From Azorinus chamasolen (taxonomy: Eukaryota; Mollusca; Bivalvia; Cardiida; Solecurtidae), in assembly GCA_963576725.1 (NCBI GenBank), contig OY755240.1, positions 18,439,743 to 18,503,742 on the forward strand: a DNA stretch of 64,000 bases, read 5' to 3'. This document shows, one piece after another, positions 13,201 through 20,868 of this stretch. Every line of letters starts with the position of its first letter. Within the stretch, counting starts at the first letter, position 1. A program made the position numbers and the translations under genes. The notes under the pieces were generated by a model. The model searched no databases, had not been told where the DNA came from, and saw nothing but the letters and a program-made list of their open reading frames with translations.

Positions 13201-16200
13201 ATATATGGAAAGATCATAACGAGAGGAAGTGTCATGCACAAGGTCCATAACTCTGGCTTCACTAATATTGGAGTTATTGCCCTTTGTAAAAAAAAATCAC
13301 AATTTTTTGTCCGGATGATTACTCCTATGTGACACATGCCATTGGAGTGAAACTTCATACATGGAACGATCATGATAAGAGAAAGTGTCATGCATAAGAT
13401 CCTTAACTCGAGCTTCAATAAATTTAGAGTTATTGCCCCTTGTACATTTGTTTAATTCTTTCTTGTCCGGACGATAACTCCTACATGGCTCTTGCCATCA
13501 TATTGAAACTTCATACATGGAAAGAGCATGATGAGAGAAAGTGTCATGAACAAGGGCCATAATTCTGGCTTCAATACTTTTGGAGTTATTGCCCTTTGTT
13601 ACATTTTTTGGCCTATCAATAACTCCTGTTCGACTGATGCTATTGGAATGAGTCATTGACATTTTATTTTTGGAAAGAGCATGATGAAAGTAAGTGTCAT
13701 GCACAAGGGCCATAAATCTGGTATCAGTATTTTTGGAGTTATTAGCTGTTATCATTTTCTTCTTGAAAAATGTAGTGTGGAAAACGCATAATGAGGGGAA
13801 GTATCATTCATCAAGACCATAACATCTTTAGTGATTTCCCTTTACATATTGTTTTTATTAGAGGGGAGACATCCGTTTTTTTGACAAAAACCTCTAGTTA
13901 TCTGTGGTGTCAGTACATGAATTTCTTGTGTTAATATACATGGAGTAATTGGTTAATACTCATGTCATTATTGCTTATTTCATGAAGTCAAATTTGACAT
14001 GTGTTTCAATTTCTGTTTTGTAACTTTTATTTCCCATTTTTGGTCAACCCTTTCCCTCATATAAACATGTTTTCATGCATTTGCAAACAGAGAGCACCCA
14101 GATCAGACGGCTCCTATAGGAGCCGTCTGATCTGGGTCTGCTCTGTTTGCTAGTGGAATTCTTTAAGATTTCTTTACTTTTTAAAATTGCTGCACTGACT
14201 TATCTTCCATATTTCATTATAACTATTTTGTCCATGAATATTCAGTAGAAATTGAACTTTGGAATAAACATAGAACAGGGCAAGGGTTAACCCTTTCCTC
14301 CATAATTACGCCTTTCTACGCCTCTGTAAAAGTCACTTTTTGAAACCATTGTGATAAATAGAGCATTTAAGCATTTAAGGAGCATGTACTAATTCTGTAA
14401 GCAAATGGAGCAGACCTTGATCAGACGGCTCCTATAGGAGCTGTCTGATCTGGGTCTACTCTGTTTGCAAAGGAGTTAAAAGTCATATATATAGAGTAAA
14501 AGGTTAAATACTAGTAAGGAGGGGATTATCAGGATAAGGTTATTGATCAAACATACTCCAATGGCTGTGTATATTGATTGGGTATTGATCAGTGGACTGT
14601 TGTGTGTACCAAAGTGTATACCTTCAGTAACTTAACCCTTTTCCTGTTCAGTATTCATGTTAAGAAATAATAACAGCTTCGAATATTTAATAGCTTAGTT
14701 TTTATAATCTAAACATTTCATATTTTGTGCTTTGAGAAAAACTGTAGAATCAGATCTATACACTTTTGTGTACTTTTTAAACCATTGTGTAACAATGTGA
14801 TTAATAGAGCATTTGCTCGTATGGAAAAAATACTCTATTTATCACAGTGGTTTCAAAAAGTGATTTTTACGGAGACATCAAGAGGCTTCAATATGAGGGA
14901 ATGGGTTAACAGTAGGCAAATAAATGTAAATGTGGTGTAGTTTTGAAGCCATTATAATTAACCCTTTCCTCAATAAATACGCCTTTCTATGCCTCTGTAG
15001 AAGTCCCTTTATGAAACATTGTGATAAATAGAGCATTTGCTCCTATGGGAACAAATGCTCTATTCATCACAATGGTTTCAAAACTACACAGTTCTAAACT
15101 TTTCCTTTTCTCTAGTAAATGCTCCTTTTTGGTAGATTTATTCAAAGAAGTTGGGTCTAAAAATAGCCTATGGAGGAAAGGGTTAATAGAGCATTGATTT
15201 TGCTGCTCTGTTTATCACAATGGTTTCAAAAAGTGACTGTTACAGAGACGTCAAAAAGCATCTGTATGAGGGAATGGTTTAACTCTTTGCACGCTAAGAA
15301 ATTTTTTCGTCTGCAACAATTGTCGTCTGCTACAATTCTAAAATGAAATTCCTCTCATTTCTTTGCAAAAATATGGTCAAAGTGACAAACAGTTTTGATC
15401 CTGTTGAGACGCTGCATTATGCGGCGTATCATCTGGATCCAAACTGTTTGCATAGGTAATCACAGTTTCTCCGCTAGCCTGCAAAGAGTTTTAAATTACA
15501 CGGACATAGTTGCAACTAGTGAAGTAGCACTGTGACTAGTGAAGACCTTGACTAATCTGCTCAGTTCGATCTGGGTTTACGCTATTTGCGTAAGTTTGTC
15601 CAAATGCTTGCGTAAGTTTGTCCAAATTCCTTCATATAAACCTGTTTTCACGCATTTGCAAACAGAGCAGACCCTAATCAGATAGCTCCTATAGGAGCCA
15701 TCTGATTAGGGTCTGCTCTGTTTGCTGATCTGTTTCTTTACTTTCTAAAATGGCTACAATGTTTCACCTTCCATATTTCGATGTAACTTTACTGTCCATG
15801 AATATTCTGTAGGTATTGAAATTAGGAATAAAAGTAGGAGAGGGAAAGGGTTAATGTATGTCTGGGTAGTGTCTACGCTATGTGACACTCATGAGTTCTT
15901 GTATCATTTACTACTGACAGATGATTCTGATTTTTTCAGAGTTATTGCCCTTTGATATAACATAACACATATAACACAAGCACTTGTGTGGGTCTATTTA
16001 CCCTTTGAATGTGGGACCCGAGTGTGCTGGCATTTGTAAACAGTGTAGACCCAGATTAGAGGGCATCTAAAGGAATCTGCACTGTTTGTCATTCAAAATC
16101 CCCTATCAAGTTTTTAATTGTTTCATACTGAGTGGTCTATATATAGTTAACCCTTGATGCCTTTCTAAGCCTTTGCAAACAAAGTAGACCCAGATCAGAT

Positions 16201-19200
16201 GGCTCCTGTGGGAGCCATCTGATGAGGGTCTACTCTGTTTGCTTATGATATAATAAAAATGTGACTCTGCAATGTTTGCCATGGTCAAATATTCTTGTGT
16301 CCATGTACTATTACAGCAGTTACTCTAATTAATATTCTTACATGAATATTAATGAAGTAAAGAGTTAACCAGTGATGGGTGATAATTCTTGTTTATAGTA
16401 TCTGTCTTTCAAAAGACTGTAGCTACACATGTAGAGCTACAGATAACGATGCGTACCCAAATACTAAAATCGTCATTTCTCCACTAAACCCTATACTGTG
16501 ACCACTTTTTAGAATCGTCTCAAAGAGACGATTCTAAAAAGTGGTCACAGTATAGGGTTTAGTGGAGAAATAAAGGAGTTATTCTTGGAAAATAAATTAC
16601 GCATCTTATCTAGACCTCTGTGTAGCTTCTGACCAGGTGCTCTGTGAATGAAAAGTGGGTTTGTTCTAGTTTACTCTACTTATAAATTCCTGATTCATGA
16701 ATACAGCAAACAAATTAGTTTCTCCAGAAGTTGAGAAATGAAGTATAGAGATGAACGACATGTACCGTCTTTTCTCTTTACAGTGGGTATTTCTGCCTGA
16801 CCCTACGACCCGTGACAAGCTGACCCTCCCACCCAAGGCTCAGGTGGACTACAGAGCCGCATGCTTCTGCCATAGAAATCTCATTGATATTGGATATGTC
16901 TGCTCTGTCTGCCTCTCCAGTGAGTATCAATATATCCATAATATAACAAGATTTAAACAATTCCCGCATATTGACGCCTTTTGACGCTTCTGTAAAAGTC
17001 ATTTTGTGAAATCATTGTGATAAATAGAGCATTTGCTCCACAGGAGCAAATGCTCTATTTATCACAATGGTTTCAAAACTACACAATTCTGAAATTGTCC
17101 TTTTCTGTAGTAAATACTCCTTTTTGGTAGATTTAATCAAAGGGGTTTGATCTAAAAATAGCCTATAAGGAAATGGGTTAATTGTAACGGAATCCATCAC
17201 AGAATGTCCCCCAAACGAAACAGACAACAGCTATTGATGAGTAAATTATCAAAATTTCTACCAATCATAGGCCATCACCAATTTTCAGCAAAAATAAATA
17301 ATATCTAAATTGTGACCAATCAGTGGCCACCACTCCATTACAATGGTAACAAACTCTTTCAAAACACCTTTGATTAAATACTCCATGAATATTCATGTAA
17401 GAAATAATGACATCATGAATATTGATTAGATTGTTTTTTACAATGGCACATGGATACAGGAATTTTGGAAATAACAGAAAGTGTAGAATCATATGTACCG
17501 GTACATTATATAATGGCTCCTGTAAAATACTACAATGTTCCACTTTCCATTTCATTATATGAATATTAAGTATGCTGCTTTTTTCTGTTTCAGTTTTCTG
17601 CACATTCAGCCCTATTTGTTCCACCTGTCAGTAAGTAAAATGTCTTTTTAAGCCATTGGTCTTCATAAAAAATCATATTAACATCTTACCTCATGAATAT
17701 TCATGCAATGATATCATGAATATTAATTAGATTAATTGCTACAATAGCACATGGACAAAGGAACGTTTGGTCATGGCAGAAACTGTAGAATCATATCTAT
17801 ATTATATCATTAAGCAAACAGAGCAGACCCTGATCAGACGGCTTCTGTTGGAGCCATCTGATCTGGGTCTACACTGCTTGCAAAGGCGTAGAAAAGGGTA
17901 TTTATGTACTTTTGTTTATATAACCCTTTCCTTGTTCAGTATTCATGTAAGAAAAAAATGACAGCATGAATAATTATTAGCTGAATTTTTATAATATAAA
18001 ATTTTCAAGGGATATATTTTGCTTTGACAAAAAAATTTAGAATCAGGGTCTATGCTTATAAAACTTTTAGTTGAGTCTGAGAACGTTCTCAAGCTTTTGA
18101 TTGGTCAGATTTGAGCCTTTGGCTCAAATCTGACCAATCAAAAGCTTGAGAACTAAAGGCTCAAATCTGACCAATCAAAAGCTTGAGAACTCAAATCTGA
18201 CCAATCAAAAGCTTGAGAACGAAACTCAGACTCAACTAAAAGCTTTATAAGCATGGACCCAGATCTTTATCATGCCATAAGCAAACAGAGCAACCTCGAT
18301 GTAGGAGCGGTTTGACCTGGGTCTGCTTTGGTTGTAAAGGCATGAAAAAGTGTGAAAACCCAACACACTCACAGTATCAAACAGTTTGGATTCTGTAGAT
18401 ACGCCAACTAAACAGTTTTCAAAAGTAATTACAGATTACTGGCAGCCAAAATGTTAATGCATTTGTATTGCGTATATTAGTTCACATATTCATCTCATGA
18501 TTTTCAGCCTAATACTTATATGATAAAGATAAAAAAAATTAAGATACATTTTGTTAAAGAATATTAATTTATTATGTCTACCTCTGTATACTGGGGAGAC
18601 ATTTTTTATTTGTGCTTGGCATCCGTCCGTCTGTCCATCAAGTACTAACGTAGATACCCCTGTGTGCTTTCTTGCCTCTGTGGCTTTTTCATACATATTA
18701 ATTATTATGTGCCTAAGATTTCTTTTTCCCACACAGAAACCTTTGTGTTAAAAGTGTCCAAATGATCATGATTGAAAATGATGGTTCCGTCTCTATATCT
18801 TTATTATTGCTGGTTCTGAAAGTTGCGTGTAAAACTAGTAGATAGTTTATGATCCTGTCCAACTATTGGACACACAATGGAAACATTTGGATATGGACAG
18901 ATTACTTCTTTCTCAAACTTTTTTTGGGAACACACAACATGATTTATCCTCAATAATGGGATTTTCTTCTGTGACTAGACACACAAGAAAAAATAAACAC
19001 AACAGCAAATTTTGTACTGAAAAAATAGTCACAGAAGTATATCCCTGTGAGAACCGATGTCCATCCGTCCAATTTTAATTTGTCTGCAAGGTTTCTTTAA
19101 AAGCTTTGATTGGATTTTCATGAAACTTCACAGGATTGATCAGTACCATGCCTAGTTGTGCATATCTTATTCCAGTTCCAGTTTGATGATTTTCTGCAGA

Positions 19201-20569
19201 GTTATAGGACTTTGAAATTTTACATTGAAAATGTTTGTCTGCGCGGTTTCTCCAAAATCTTTGATCAGATTTTCATGAAACTTCATAGGATTGATCAACA
19301 CCATGCCTAGATGTGCATACTCTACTCCTGTTCCAGTTCGATGTTTTTCTGCAGAGTTATGGGACTTTGAAATTTTTACATGGAAATTTTGTCTGCACTG
19401 TTTCTCCAAGCTTTAGTTGGATTTTCATGAAACTTCATAGGATTGATCAGTACCATGCCTAGTTGTGTACATCTTATTCCTATTCCGGTTTGATGATTTT
19501 CTGCAGAGTTATTGGACTTTGAAATTTTTACATGGAAAATTTTGGTTGGCGGTTTCTCCAAAACGTTTGGTCGCATTTTCATGAAACTTCATAGGATTGA
19601 TCAGCACCTTGTCTAGGTGTGCATATCTTATCCCCGTTTTGGTTTGATGATTTTCTGCACAATTATGGAAAATTTAGTGTGTGTGTGTGGGGGGGGGGAC
19701 ATCAATTTTTGTTTCAAAAACAATTCTAGTTAATAATTGGAGTTTCAGTGTTAGCTATCATCTGATCAGGATTAACCTATTCCCTCATAGACTATTTCTA
19801 GACCCATCATCTTTGTATAAATCTACCGAAAAGGAGCATTTACTAGAGAAAAGGAAAATCCTGGAATTGTGTAGTTTTGAAACCATTGTGATAAATAGAG
19901 CATTAATTTTGCTCCTATGGAGCAAATGCTCAATTTATCACAATGGTTTCAAAAAGTGACTTTTACAGGGGCACCAAAAGGCATCAGTAGGTGGGAATGG
20001 GTTAACCCTTTCCCTGTTCTATACTTATTACAAATTTCAATACCAACTCAGTACTGAATATTCAAGGACAAAGTAGTTGTTATGAAATATGGAAGGTGGA
20101 ACATTGTAAACTTGTTGAAAAGTAAAGAAACAGATCTATCAAATTCCATTAGCACACAGAGCAGCCCCTGATCAGATGGCTCCTATAGGATTTAACTCTT
20201 TGCACGCTAGCGGCTAAACTGCGATTACCTATGCAAACAGTTTGGATCCAGATGAGACGCCGCATTATGCGGCGTCTCATCAGGATCCAAACTGTTTGTC
20301 ATATTGACCATATTGCAAAAAAAATGAGAGAAAGTTTATTTTAAGAATTGAAGCTGACGACAATTGTTGCAGACGAAAAATATGGGTAATACACACCTTT
20401 ACCAAATGCTCTGATAGAGTTTAGCTGTGAAATAAGAGATTGGAATGGATCAGCACATCCCTCATCTACAGCTCTGTGGATTAATACATTTTTTCTTTTT
20501 TTCAGAACCACATTCAAATTCATAGCACCTACAAAGATGGTCAAGAAGAAGAAAAAAACAGCCAGCTGA
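1170..20569 (+). CDS. GTF2H3: TFIIH core subunit p34/Tfb4 (3' part of gene, five exons)
   Basis: Visible coding exons are 1170-1223, 2116-2184, 16784-16919, 17594-17630 and 20506-20569. All have AG/GT borders, and they join in frame to 119 residues plus a TGA stop. The peptide matches the C-terminal part of general transcription factor IIH subunit 3. It contains the end of the von Willebrand A-like domain ([18 protein letters not shown], then [14 protein letters not shown]), a C4 zinc-finger segment with [18 protein letters not shown] followed by [11 protein letters not shown], and a lysine-rich end ([11 protein letters not shown]). In TFIIH this protein pairs with p44 in the core used for transcription initiation and nucleotide excision repair. 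The family is about 300 residues long, so the first 60% lies upstream of the window. The second visible intron is about 14.6 kb and packed with repeats. The gene converges with HPD. Identification is from remembered family sequence. Confidence 0.93.
1271..1520 (-). mobile_element. MITE type A
   Basis: TTAACTCTTTCC to GGAAAGGATTAA, in the opposite orientation to the copy at 486. It starts 47 bp after a GTF2H3 exon. Confidence 0.8.
1891..2090 (-). mobile_element. MITE type B
   Basis: TTAACTCTTTACTC to GAGTAAATGGTTAA. Contains the CAGACGGCTCCTGTAAGAAC hairpin and the TTCTACAATTTCTGCCATG arm typical of B. Ends 25 bp before a GTF2H3 exon. Confidence 0.75.
2116..2184 (+). CDS. GTF2H3: GTF2H3 exon, second visible (23 codons)
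   Basis: The acceptor is ttgttgcag and the donor is gtaagt. It is phase 0 on both sides and encodes [14 protein letters not shown] followed by [10 protein letters not shown] type C MITE begins only about 20 bp downstream of the donor. Confidence 0.92.
2205..2442 (-). mobile_element. MITE type C with locally duplicated centre
   Basis: The centre reads GCTCCATAGGAGCAAATGGG then AGCAAATGCTC, a short duplication of one arm at the tip of the hairpin. The ends are TTAATCCGTTCCC and GGTAATGGGTTAA. Confidence 0.8.
2690..2884. mobile_element. MITE type B, degenerate
   Basis: The CAGAAATTGTAAAATCAGATC arm, a broken hairpin (GCAAACAGGTCTAATC... GGGTCTACTCTGTTTGC) and a GGTAAATGATTAA end are recognisable. 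Confidence 0.55.
3274..3576 (+). mobile_element. tRNA-derived SINE
   Basis: The head has an A-box TGGTCTAGTGG and a near-consensus B-box GGGCTTCAAATCC, then CCGGTCCCACCCGG. The body continues GAGACGCTTTTCCGTGTCTC and ends with AACTAGGTACTTTACTTTA. The acceptor stem cannot fold fully, so it is a SINE and not a functional tRNA gene. Its GC content is higher than its surroundings. Confidence 0.75.
3757..3850. repeat. Palindrome type F, left half only
   Basis: Contains AACAGATAAAGGTACATACT, CATTCTCCATCAAACCC and TATGTTATGACCACTCTTG, the left arm of the F palindrome family. The right arm is absent. Confidence 0.6.
3949..4405 (+). mobile_element. MITE type B interrupted by a type C copy
   Basis: The left arm of B (TTTACTCCATGAATATTCATG) runs to ATTTC at 4086, and the rest of B resumes at GCAAACAGAGCAGACTC after 4297. 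Between them is a full C copy flanked by TTAA on both sides. In uninterrupted B copies these positions are contiguous. Confidence 0.85.
4087..4297 (+). mobile_element. MITE type C nested in B
   Basis: TTAACCCTTTCCTCC to GGAGGAAAGGGTTAA, inserted at a TTAA of the host B copy. The direct TTAA duplication supports TTAA target specificity. Confidence 0.85.
4402..4632 (+). mobile_element. Mosaic MITE, type A left arm and type B right arm
   Basis: The left half is type A (CTCTATGTTTATTCCAAATT, then GGAAGGTGGAACATTGTAGC). The right half after the hairpin is the B/C end (AAAGGCATAGAAATGC... GGAGTAAATGGTTAA). The switch is at the hairpin, whose left arm is truncated to GATCTGATCTGATC. Confidence 0.75.
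4785..7120 (+). pseudogene. Decayed Penelope-like reverse transcriptase, split by a tandem-repeat element
   Basis: The left piece (4785-4987) reads [20 protein letters not shown], then [15 protein letters not shown] and [13 protein letters not shown], the palm of a reverse transcriptase with the GIPxGTNCAPLxADLFLY signature I associate with Penelope-like retroelements. The catalytic box is YLDH where YxDD is expected. The right piece resumes at 6460 with [20 protein letters not shown], continues with frameshifts and stops, and has an open stretch at 6703-7119 ([13 protein letters not shown], then [20 protein letters not shown]). The 1.47-kb element between them interrupts a single codon series. 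Dead by active-site change, frameshifts and insertion. Family placement is tentative. Confidence 0.8.
4988..6459 (-). mobile_element. Tandem-repeat element E1 inserted in the reverse transcriptase
   Basis: The left end is a hairpin of a C-run and G-run (TATACCCCCC...GGGGGTATAA), followed by a GTCGGTCTGTCGGT-type simple repeat. Then come nine units of about 145 bp, each with AGGTCAAAGGTCAAGGTCA or a close variant (starts near 5183, 5321, 5465, 5611, 5755, 5901, 6046, 6191, 6331). The right end is GGGTATACATG followed by ACATCTCTTG. Flanking codons rejoin exactly with no visible target duplication (CCTTA | TTTC). I read it in reverse orientation relative to the other elements that start AACAAGAG. 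Confidence 0.8.
7098..7556 (+). pseudogene. Open tail downstream of the reverse transcriptase remnant
   Basis: A 152-codon open stretch overlaps the end of the reverse transcriptase remnant in another frame. It carries hydrophobic segments (for example [18 protein letters not shown] and [20 protein letters not shown]). It may be the 3' part of the same element after a frameshift, or a chance open frame. I recognise no domain. Confidence 0.35.
7689..7923 (-). mobile_element. MITE type C
   Basis: TTAACACTTTCCC to GGTAATGGGTCAA, with the centre ATTTGCTCCTATAGGAGCAA. The right TTAA is mutated. Confidence 0.8.
8148..8375 (-). mobile_element. MITE type C
   Basis: TTAACCCTTTCCTCC to GGGAAAGGGTTAC, with the hairpin centre GTTCCTATAGGAGC. 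A broken type B hairpin (8377-8520, GATGGCTCCTGTGGAAGCC) follows directly. Confidence 0.8.
8521..8764 (-). mobile_element. MITE type A
   Basis: TTAGAACCCTTTCCC to GGGAAAGGGTTAA, with the centre GGCTCCTATAGGAGC. Confidence 0.8.
8957..9201 (+). mobile_element. MITE type A
   Basis: TTAACACTTTCCCTGTTC to GGAAAGGGTTAA. The hairpin is eroded (ACATCTGATCAGTCGTCTGA). Confidence 0.8.
9295..9509 (+). mobile_element. MITE type B
   Basis: CCATGAATATTCATG arm, centre GGTTCCTATTGGAGCC, end GGAGGAAAGGGTTAA. A 34-bp remnant of another TTAA end (9261-9298) abuts it. A reverse B fragment follows at about 9565-9757. Confidence 0.75.
9757..9966 (+). mobile_element. MITE type H
   Basis: Starts TTAACCCTTACAATGC. 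The hairpin is GACAAACAGTGCAGACCC with centre GAGGGCTCCTCTAGGAGCCC, and the end is GCACTGTAAGGGGG. The arms differ from A, B and C. A broken H hairpin lies at 9973-10045. Confidence 0.7.
10217..10420 (+). mobile_element. MITE type H
   Basis: TTAACCTTCTGAAT to CCACTTTTAGGGTTAA, with hairpin centre AGGGCTCCCAAGGGAGCC. Confidence 0.7.
10477..10532 (+). repeat. Direct duplication of about 28 bp
   Basis: AAGGTTTGTTGTGTACATAA plus AAAGTACT occurs twice in immediate succession. Confidence 0.9.
10743..10992 (-). mobile_element. MITE type E, full length (250 bp)
   Basis: Bounded by TTAACCCTTCGCTTGC and GAGAAGGGTTAA. The hairpin is TGTAAATAGTGAAGACCC with centre ACAGCTCCTGGAGGAGCTGT. A near-identical full copy lies in the other orientation at 63523-63772, which fixes the ends. 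Confidence 0.85.
10990..11290 (-). repeat. Three decaying tandem copies of the type E half
   Basis: Three blocks each carry a GGAGxTCCTxxxxGAGCTG-like hairpin, CTACACTATTT and GCATGAGxAGGGTTA, ending near 11113, 11200 and 11290. They look like successive truncated insertions or a local amplification of the E end. Confidence 0.65.
11591..11802 (-). mobile_element. MITE type A, shortened
   Basis: TTAACCCTTTCCC to GGGAAAGGGTTAA, with an eroded centre (TACTAGGAGTTATCTG). A separate hairpin with centre AGCTCCAACTGGAGC follows to 11878. Confidence 0.75.
11879..12107 (+). mobile_element. MITE type C
   Basis: TTAACCCTTTACC to GGGAAAGGGTTAA, with the centre GCTCCTATGGGAGC. Confidence 0.8.
12195..13955 (-). 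mobile_element. MITE type B split by element E2
   Basis: The B hairpin and arm (12230-12387) stop in the TCTATCTAATAA region. The missing end (TACATGAATTTCTTGTG... GGAGTAATTGGTTAA) is found after 13900. Confidence 0.7.
12388..13900 (-). mobile_element. Tandem-repeat element E2 (about 155-bp units)
   Basis: The left hairpin TATGTCTCCCCCC...GGGGGAGACATA is followed by an 80-bp CCGTCTGTCCGT repeat. Then come about seven units of 154-157 bp with TTGTCCGGACGATAACTCC and CATAACTCTGGCTTCA (starts near 12691, 12848, 13003, 13157, 13313, 13469). The right end is GGGGAGACATCC then AACCTCTAGTT. Units 12675-12990 are almost identical, so that part was homogenised recently. Confidence 0.85.
14043..14290 (-). 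mobile_element. MITE type A
   Basis: Ends GGGCAAGGGTTAA. The hairpin is nearly perfect, with centre GACGGCTCCTATAGGAGCCG. Confidence 0.85.
14287..14505. mobile_element. Fused type C left half and type B right half
   Basis: Begins TTAACCCTTTCCTCC with C sequence to GATAAATAGAGCATTT, then jumps to a B hairpin (GCAAATGGAGCAGACC, centre GGCTCCTATAGGAGC) and ends GAGTAAAAGGTTAA. Confidence 0.7.
14633..14909 (+). mobile_element. Mosaic MITE, type B left arm and type C right half
   Basis: The left arm is B-like (CAGTATTCATGTTAAGAAAT, CTGTAGAATCAGATC). It then switches to the C hairpin (GTGATTAATAGAGCATTTGC) and ends AGGGAATGGGTTAA. TTAA on both sides. Confidence 0.75.
14958..15186 (-). mobile_element. 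MITE type C
   Basis: TTAACCCTTTCCTC to GGAGGAAAGGGTTAA. A C right half (15183-15282) is fused to its end. Confidence 0.8.
15279..15494 (-). mobile_element. MITE type D, full length
   Basis: TTAACTCTTTGCACGC to GCAAAGAGTTTTAA. The hairpin has AAACAGTTTTGATCC and ATGATACGCCGCATAA-type arms, different from the GCTCC centre. Other copies lie at 20191 and 51896, with a hairpin at 41985. Confidence 0.75.
15560..15630 (+). repeat. 22-bp direct duplication next to a hairpin remnant
   Basis: TGCGTAAGTTTGTCCAAAT is present twice, 22 bp apart, directly after a degenerate CTATTTGC hairpin. Confidence 0.8.
15628..15854 (-). mobile_element. MITE type A
   Basis: The hairpin CCCTAATCAGATAGCTCC/GGAGCCATCTGATTAGGG is almost perfect. 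Ends GGGAAAGGGTTAA. The left TTAA is lost. Confidence 0.8.
16000..16150 (-). mobile_element. MITE type H
   Basis: ACCCTTTGAATGTGGGACCC, hairpin TGTAAACAGTGTAGACCC...GCACTGTTTGTCATTC, ending at a shared TTAA with the next element. Confidence 0.6.
16147..16368 (-). mobile_element. MITE type B
   Basis: TTAACCCTTGATGCC to GAAGTAAAGAGTTAA, with centre GGCTCCTGTGGGAGCC. Confidence 0.8.
16475..16571. repeat. Perfect palindrome type F, 47-bp arms
   Basis: Arm 16475-16521 (ATTTCTCCACTAAACCC... AGAATCGTCTC) is followed by AAA and an exact inverse to 16571. The wider element (about 16420-16620) adds TACCCAAATACTAAAATCG on the left and ACGCATCTTATCTAGACC on the right, as in the copies at 26625, 40700, 54500 and 55610. 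Confidence 0.95.
16784..16919 (+). CDS. GTF2H3: GTF2H3 exon, third visible, start of zinc finger
   Basis: The acceptor is ctctttacag and the donor is gtgagt. It holds 45 codons plus one base. It begins [20 protein letters not shown] and carries [20 protein letters not shown], with the first zinc-binding cysteines. A type C MITE starts about 34 bp downstream. Confidence 0.93.
16953..17181 (-). mobile_element. MITE type C
   Basis: TTAAACAATTCCC to GGAAATGGGTTAA, with centre TTGCTCCACAGGAGCAA, in the intron just after the third visible GTF2H3 exon. Confidence 0.8.
17362..17905 (+). mobile_element. Two MITE type B fragments around a GTF2H3 exon
   Basis: B left arms (CATGAATATTCATGTAAGAA... CTGTAGAATCATAT) occur at 17362-17520 and 17684-17815. 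The second continues through hairpin CAGACGGCTTCTGTTGGAGCC to 17905. The first turns into A-like sequence near 17520. The 37-bp GTF2H3 exon lies between them. Confidence 0.6.
17594..17630 (+). CDS. GTF2H3: GTF2H3 exon, fourth visible, second half of zinc finger
   Basis: A 37-bp microexon with acceptor ttctgtttcag and donor gtaagt. With the split codon it encodes [12 protein letters not shown], supplying the remaining cysteines of the C4 finger. Phases (2 bases in, 2 bases out) fit both neighbours. Confidence 0.92.
18044..18262. repeat. Fold-back element type I with 31-bp internal units
   Basis: Inverted ends GGGTCTATGCTTATAAAACT and its complement before GGACCC. The centre TTTGAGCCTTTGGCTCAAA is flanked by CTCAAGCTTTTGATTGGTC. 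The right arm has extra tandem copies of CTGACCAATCAAAAGCTTGA. It sits inside a degenerate type B MITE (17920-18370). A second copy is at 30299-30440. Confidence 0.8.
18560..19735 (-). mobile_element. Tandem-repeat element E3 (about 155-bp units)
   Basis: Left hairpin TATGTCTACCTCTGTATACTGGGGAGACAT, then CATCCGTCCGTCTGTCC. After 18770-19080, where I recognise nothing, come four units with GAAACTTCATAGGATTGATC and GATGATTTTCTGCAGAGTTA (19120-19660). The right end is a G-run and ACATCAATTTTTGTTTC then AATTCTAGTT. Confidence 0.7.
19772..20005 (+). mobile_element. MITE type C
   Basis: TTAACCTATTCCC to GGGAATGGGTTAA, with centre TTTGCTCCTATGGAGCAAAT. Confidence 0.8.
20002..20190 (+). mobile_element. 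MITE type A left half, truncated at its centre
   Basis: TTAACCCTTTCCCTGTTC runs to GGCTCCTATAGGA, where a type D MITE begins. The right half is missing. Confidence 0.75.
20191..20390 (+). mobile_element. MITE type D
   Basis: TTTAACTCTTTGCACGCTAG, hairpin AAACAGTTTGGATCC...GAGACGCCGCATTATGCGGC, then ACGACAATTGTTGCAGACG. It lies about 115 bp before the last GTF2H3 exon. The right TTAA is not clear. Confidence 0.75.
20506..20569 (+). CDS. GTF2H3: GTF2H3 terminal coding exon
   Basis: The acceptor follows a long T tract (ttttttcag). The exon encodes [21 protein letters not shown] and the TGA stop at 20567-20569. The basic tail and position after the finger match the family. I see no clear AATAAA just downstream, so the 3' UTR end is undetermined. 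Confidence 0.9.
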
Positions 20570-20688
20570 TCACCTCTTGTAATATTTATACAGTAAATAT
20601 TCAGACAGTCAATCTCTCCTTGTTACCAGCTTGTAAAGCTGATTAAGTCATTTAATTCGCCCCATTTTGATAACCTAATCAGACTGAA

Positions 20689-20860
20689 ATATAGTAAAAC
20701 CCCTATAAAATTGGAATTTTAGTAGAGAAGAATTAAGATACTTTTAGGCAGGTGGCTGCTTAATGCAGGGTAAAAGTCATGCAGAAAGCTCCTAGAGGAA
20801 CTTTCTGCATGACTTTTACCCTGCTTGAAACTGCCACTTGTCTCATAGACCGATGTTTAT
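20689..20860. mobile_element. Palindrome type G in a mariner-like MITE
   Basis: Begins ATAGTAAAACCCCTATAAAA. The palindrome is TGCAGGGTAAAAGTCATGCA with centre AAGCTCCTAGAGGAACTT and the inverse CATGACTTTTACCCTGC. Confidence 0.7.
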
Positions 20861-20868
20861 ACTATTAA

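Noticed and set aside
12406..13755. Series of 60-100-codon frames on both strands with repeated peptides.
   Set aside because: They follow the 155-bp units of element E2 and the CCGTCTGT repeat.
18770..19080. Open frame with a few charged residues near 18866, considered as a gene fragment.
   Set aside because: No similarity recognised and it lies within element E3.
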